Source of the DNA: Campylorhamphus procurvoides
Lineage: Eukaryota; Chordata; Aves; Passeriformes; Dendrocolaptidae
Direction: 5' to 3'
NCBI GenBank assembly: GCA_013396655.1
Contig: WBMV01001020.1
Location: forward strand, 248,001 to 312,000
DNA: 64,000 bases
Part shown: piece by piece, positions 59,901 to 64,000 of the stretch
How the letters are laid out: every line of letters begins with the position of its first letter
How positions within the stretch are numbered: the first letter of the stretch is position 1
The notes under the pieces: generated by a model
What the model saw: only the letters and a program-made list of their open reading frames with translations
Told to the model about the DNA's origin: nothing
Database searches by the model: none
Made by a program: the position numbers and the translations under genes

Positions 59901-62900
59901 GCAAAGAACACCAGGAAGAGAATCAGCACACCTGGAAACAAGGGAGATGCAGGCTGGGTTGGTAGTGTTTTCTCTCAGCTATAAGCAAGAGCACATAACA
60001 CAGTCAAGGCTGTTCTTCAAGGCACTGACACAGATGAAATTTACTGCTTTGTACAGGTAGATGAAAGTATTTCAGTTTCTCACCACACCAGGACCTGTTT
60101 AACCCAGGGAGCAACGGCAAAGTTGCCAGAGTCCACAACTTCACTTTGAAGACAGTTAAATTCAAAGCCCAGCTTTTATTTTGTGCTGATCCTGAAGTTT
60201 GGCACCACAACACTGAAATCTGCCCACCAACCTCCTTTGCTGATCTCTGCCTGTCATGGACACACCTGATATGAAGAACTTGTCCCTTCCACTTCTCCCA
60301 CAAAAGCAAGTCACTTGTGGATCCAGGCCTTACCTGGCAGGATGGAGTTGAAGATGCACAGGACCAGCCCTCGAAGGTTGAAGGTTTCTTGGCTACTGTT
60401 GTGAAACTGGGGAATGCAGAGTCTCACAAAGATGTAGTAGGCATAGAAAAGTGAACCAAGCACCTGGAATAAAAAATACCCAAAAGTCTGACTTAATAAA
60501 AGAAATGCACAATTAACACATCACCACTTGCCAGCTCCACAGAGAAGAGCAGCTGCCAACACAAGCCAAAATAATTTATTTAACATTGCTGCCAATAAAC
60601 CTCCCTAAGGATCCAGGCACAAAGTAAACCACAGCAATCCCTGTAGCTCACTGACAGCCAGGAGCAAAATCAACTTGTCTTTTCTACCACAGCAGCTGTC
60701 AGTCCCTTGCAGTCTTATCACCTCACAAGTTGTGACACAAAAGCTCTGTGCCAATGCCAAAGTGGGCAAAGTACCCTGTGATTGAGGTCCAAGATGGGGC
60801 CAGAAATAACTGCAAAATACTCACTACAGTTAAATCTAATATTAAGTCTCTGCTTTTATCCCAAAGGAGATGTTTACAGGCCATACCACCTCAGGCTTTC
60901 TCTGGCTCACAAACCCACAATCTAGATGCTGAGGTCAAAATGCAAGCCAGTGTTTAACTACTCTGCTGTAAGGCAGGTGTGTGCTCTGCCACCCTCTTTT
61001 GTCCAAGAGCAAAGCAGCCACAGGCCTATTCATGCTGCCTTTTTTTCTTCACATTGTTTTGCTTTTTAAACTATGAATGCATTGTGTGACAGGAAGGGGT
61101 TCAATCACACAAATCCACTGCTTGAAAACACGTTCACAGGAAGCTTTTGAAGCTCACGGCCACAAGTGTGAAGAAACAGTCAACTTTAAGCTCAAATAAG
61201 CACTGAAGCTTTGGACTCCAGGCCTCATTGTTTCAAAATTGCCCTGAATATCTGCAGGGAGGCAGCTATGCCAGGGCACTAGAATCAGGGTATGGGTATT
61301 GCTACACACACACACAGAGCTTTTTTTACCTGGAATGGAGTTTAAAGGCTTGTTTAAGCAAAGATTTTTAATTTCTTTTCTTTGATTGACACAACCATTA
61401 GTGCACCAAGATCACAGTTCCTTTTTTAGTCACTAAAAGGTGTTCTTTTCTGGTAAGCCCACACCAGGGGAAGAGCAACTTAATGCCAAAGGAAGAGCTG
61501 TTGAGGCACAGAGCTCAGATGATGTCCAAGAGTGCACTCTGCAGAAAGCTGCACCACTCACCTGTGCAAACTTGGTAGCTACGTAGCCCCACCTTATCGT
61601 GGGATTCCTAGGAAAAAGAACACAGGAAATCATAGCTAAAGAGGACCTTAAAGCAGCAAAACCCTCCCCCCTTCAATTACTATCTTTACTGGCCTATTCT
61701 CTGAAAAAAATCCTGAGTTTTGAATTCCAGAATTCTTAGTCTCCTGGCATCCAACGGGATGTCTGACCAAATTGCTGGTTCCTCACTTTTAACTTCAGGA
61801 ATTCCATAAATGGGAAAGTCTCTGGAGGGCAGCAGCATCCAGTTAGTCAGGCAGGAGGTGGGGAGCTGCCCAGCAGTCACATAAAGGACTGCTGACTTCA
61901 CACTGCCAAAGTGCAACCCAGCAATGTACAGAAGAGTCTGGGAGTTCTCACTTTTAAAGGTTTCAGCCTCTCCCCTCACACTTGAGACAGGGCTGCTCAT
62001 TAGCACCACATAAAACACACAAGCCTATTGCAGGAACTGTCCATCTCTGGATAATCTGCAGCAAGTTCTTTATTTGTTTCACTTCAAGTGCCTTTCCCAA
62101 GGAAATAAAAGCAGAACTGTGAAGTCAAATACTGGGAAGCATTAGAGTGAGTTTCCATGAGCAAGTCCTGCCCTTGCCAGGTTACTGGCTTAACCATGTC
62201 TTTATGAAAGCTCTCACTCTTTAATTGATCTCACCCAGGGATGCTTAATGTTGGCTTCAGTTTTCAGACTAGTTTAATGTTCTATTGTTGCTCACATTAC
62301 CTGGGATAGTTGTCTCTGTAGATGAGGGTGGGAGCAAAGAGGAAGTACAGGTACTGAGAGATTCTGGGAATAGGTACTGTGCCTGGGAAGAGGGGGAAAT
62401 AAAAACAAAAGAACACTCTGCAATCTTTTTCCTTACTGATAGTTCAGTTTCCCCACTACCCTTTCACGACACAGAACTCTTATCACCTCAGAAACCTCAG
62501 TCTGGATGGGGGTTCCCAGAGAATAAAGCAAACTAGACCTCTGAGATGGAGTCTCACCACCATGAAGCCCAGTGAACAAGCGAGGGTAACTAACTAATTA
62601 GCTGCTAACACCTTGGTATCACTTTTCCTTTCCTCCTAGGGGAGATGAAGCTGTAAGGCTTGTATCAGCATGTGGGTTCTGTTCAGCTCTGGCATGTCTT
62701 GCTTAAAGAGCTGCTGTCATTTCAGCTGGAGCCCTGAGCTGGAGATAGGCAGGCAACATCCAAACACTTTTTGCTCCTAAAAGCAGAAACAGGGGGTCCT
62801 ACAGAACAAAGACTCAAGATCCAGAGATGACTTAGACCTGAGCAACAGTCTAGCTCATTGCCTAACACCAGGTTCAGGCTGAAATGAGGCTGATGCAGAG

Positions 62901-63113
62901 CCCTCTGACCTCCCCATCTCAAGTCACCTAGTCAAATCCCACCTCTCCAGCTCATGAGGGCAGTTCAAAGCAAAGGAGGGAAAACTAGAGCTGGCTGTGC
63001 CCTGCTGTAAAATGAATTAGGGCAAGTTACTTACTGGACTTGTCCTTCACAGAGGACAGGACTCTGGGGACATTCTCCCGGATGAAGGAATGAGCCTTCA
63101 TAACAAGCCGAAC
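56964..63113 (-). CDS. SOAT1: Sterol O-acyltransferase 1 (ACAT1), 3' nine exons
   Basis: SOAT1 is an ER multi-pass MBOAT-family enzyme that joins long-chain acyl-CoA to cholesterol to make cholesteryl esters. Exons on the minus strand: 63113-63035, 62382-62301, 61607-61562, 60463-60334, 59931-59834, 59349-59251, 58807-58672, 57890-57745, 57020-56964. All have AG/GT boundaries and agreeing phases, giving 290 residues that match human residues from about 262 to the end (human 550). Landmarks in order: [52 protein letters not shown] across exons 5-6 (the conserved FYxDWWN motif), the active-site histidine in [16 protein letters not shown], and [10 protein letters not shown] then TGA. The 5' exons lie past the window end. 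The last residues differ from the mammalian CRYVF end. No disruption is seen. Confidence 0.97.
58672..58807 (-). CDS. SOAT1: SOAT1 exon with catalytic histidine
   Basis: Encodes [20 protein letters not shown] and then VHEYVLS with the histidine that corresponds to the catalytic His460 of human ACAT1. A hydrophobic membrane segment follows ([17 protein letters not shown]). Acceptor CTCTTCCAG, donor TGGAG|GTAAAT. Confidence 0.96.
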
Positions 63114-64000
63114 CTGTAAGGCCAAGAGAGAGATCAGCAGCTTAATCCTCTTCCTTTTCAATAAAGACTGGATCAAACACTTTACAGGAACACCTCCAAC
63201 ATCTTGGTTTCTCTCCAGTTTAGCCCTTTTTCAAGGAAAAGGCTGCTTCCTCTACCCATAAGCCTGTTTAACTGACATGAATCTTGCAGTAACAATCACA
63301 GCTCAAGAGATTTCATTTACACCACATACACAAGGACCCTGAATAACACCAGCAAGTCACTAACCAGTTAATATTAACTTAAAATTGAAGGGAAAACCTC
63401 TATCCCTTTCAGTAGGCCAGGATGTTTCAGAGTCTTAAAAATGACTCCTTGAAGTCAGATGTGTTGTACAGCAGTTACCACTACCTGGGGACAGGGTGGT
63501 GCCACATGTAAATAGTGCACAGCTGCAGAGCAGGGGCTTTTTATTTTAACACTGAAGAACCAAAGGAGGGCCAGTCCAAGGTTAATTCTTACAGCTACAC
63601 TCATCTCTGACCATTCTTGTTTTAACTTGGTAGTCTAACCAGACTCCACCCTTGTACTCTCCCCTGCTTCCCTCCAGCAAAAAAAAAGAAAAAAATCCAC
63701 TTTTAATAAAGTTCTGACTGCAGAGCAAAGACACTTGTTTCTTGAGAACAGGAGTGGAAACAGGAACCACTTGATGACTATGTTCTTGCTTTTTTTGGGT
63801 CTTGTTTTTTGAAGAGGAACGTTACAGCTTCCTTGTGAAATATGGCACAACATGTTCTTAAAATTTGGTTTAAGTATAAATGATTAAGCATCCACAAGAC
63901 AACTAGAAATAAATGGAATTTCAGCCTTGAAGTAAAAACTACAGTAAAATCTTAAATACAGGGCAAAAACCCACAAGGGTTTCCAGGTCAAAATGAAGTG
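63114..64000 (-). other. SOAT1 intron
   Basis: DNA upstream of the first visible SOAT1 exon. The preceding coding exon (the part before [10 protein letters not shown]) is not in this stretch, so this is intron continuing beyond the window. No repeat was recognised. Confidence 0.7.

Noticed and set aside
1..64000. CRISPR arrays, operons, insertion sequences, phage or defence systems
   Set aside because: The DNA is a vertebrate locus with spliced genes; no regular direct-repeat array with spacers or prokaryotic gene was seen.

Overview
This window is vertebrate nuclear DNA, most likely from a bird. The evidence is the set of CR1 non-LTR retrotransposon fragments (at about 18.5, 23.5, 25.7, 30.1, 31.6 and 50.0 kb), short introns inside multi-exon genes, and four neighbouring genes in the same order as on human chromosome 1q25.2, read backwards. 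All four were recognised by protein similarity from memory; no search was run. I cannot name the species.

Layout: (1) 1-18.5 kb is GC-rich, holds no gene I can support, and contains one 582-base gap. In mammals FAM163A lies on this side of TDRD5, so the stretch may be its intron or flank, but none of its coding sequence was seen. (2) 30.7-19.2 kb, minus strand: TDRD5, a germline LOTUS/Tudor protein, in ten coding exons whose phases all agree. (3) 31-33.9 kb: a head-to-head interval between TDRD5 and NPHS2, with a 398-base gap and a CR1 copy. (4) 33.9-38.5 kb, plus strand: NPHS2 (podocin), complete in eight exons, 382 residues. (5) 51.2-42.0 kb, minus strand: the middle and C-terminal coiled-coil part of AXDND1, pieced together from about a dozen short exons; its N-terminal domain was not found. 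(6) 63.1-57.0 kb, minus strand: the last nine exons of SOAT1 (ACAT1), 290 residues; its 5' part lies beyond the window.

The genes do not form a pathway: TDRD5 acts in the piRNA system, podocin at the kidney slit diaphragm, AXDND1 is a testis/axoneme-associated coiled-coil protein, and SOAT1 esterifies cholesterol in the ER. They are a conserved syntenic block. Points worth a second look: a 30-bp in-frame coding repeat that runs into a TDRD5 splice donor, apparent absence of the third TDRD5 LOTUS domain, a duplicated block with single-N joins in a TDRD5 intron, very short AXDND1 introns, and an intact podocin in a lineage reported to lack nephrin. I found no CRISPR array, operon or novel defence-like system.
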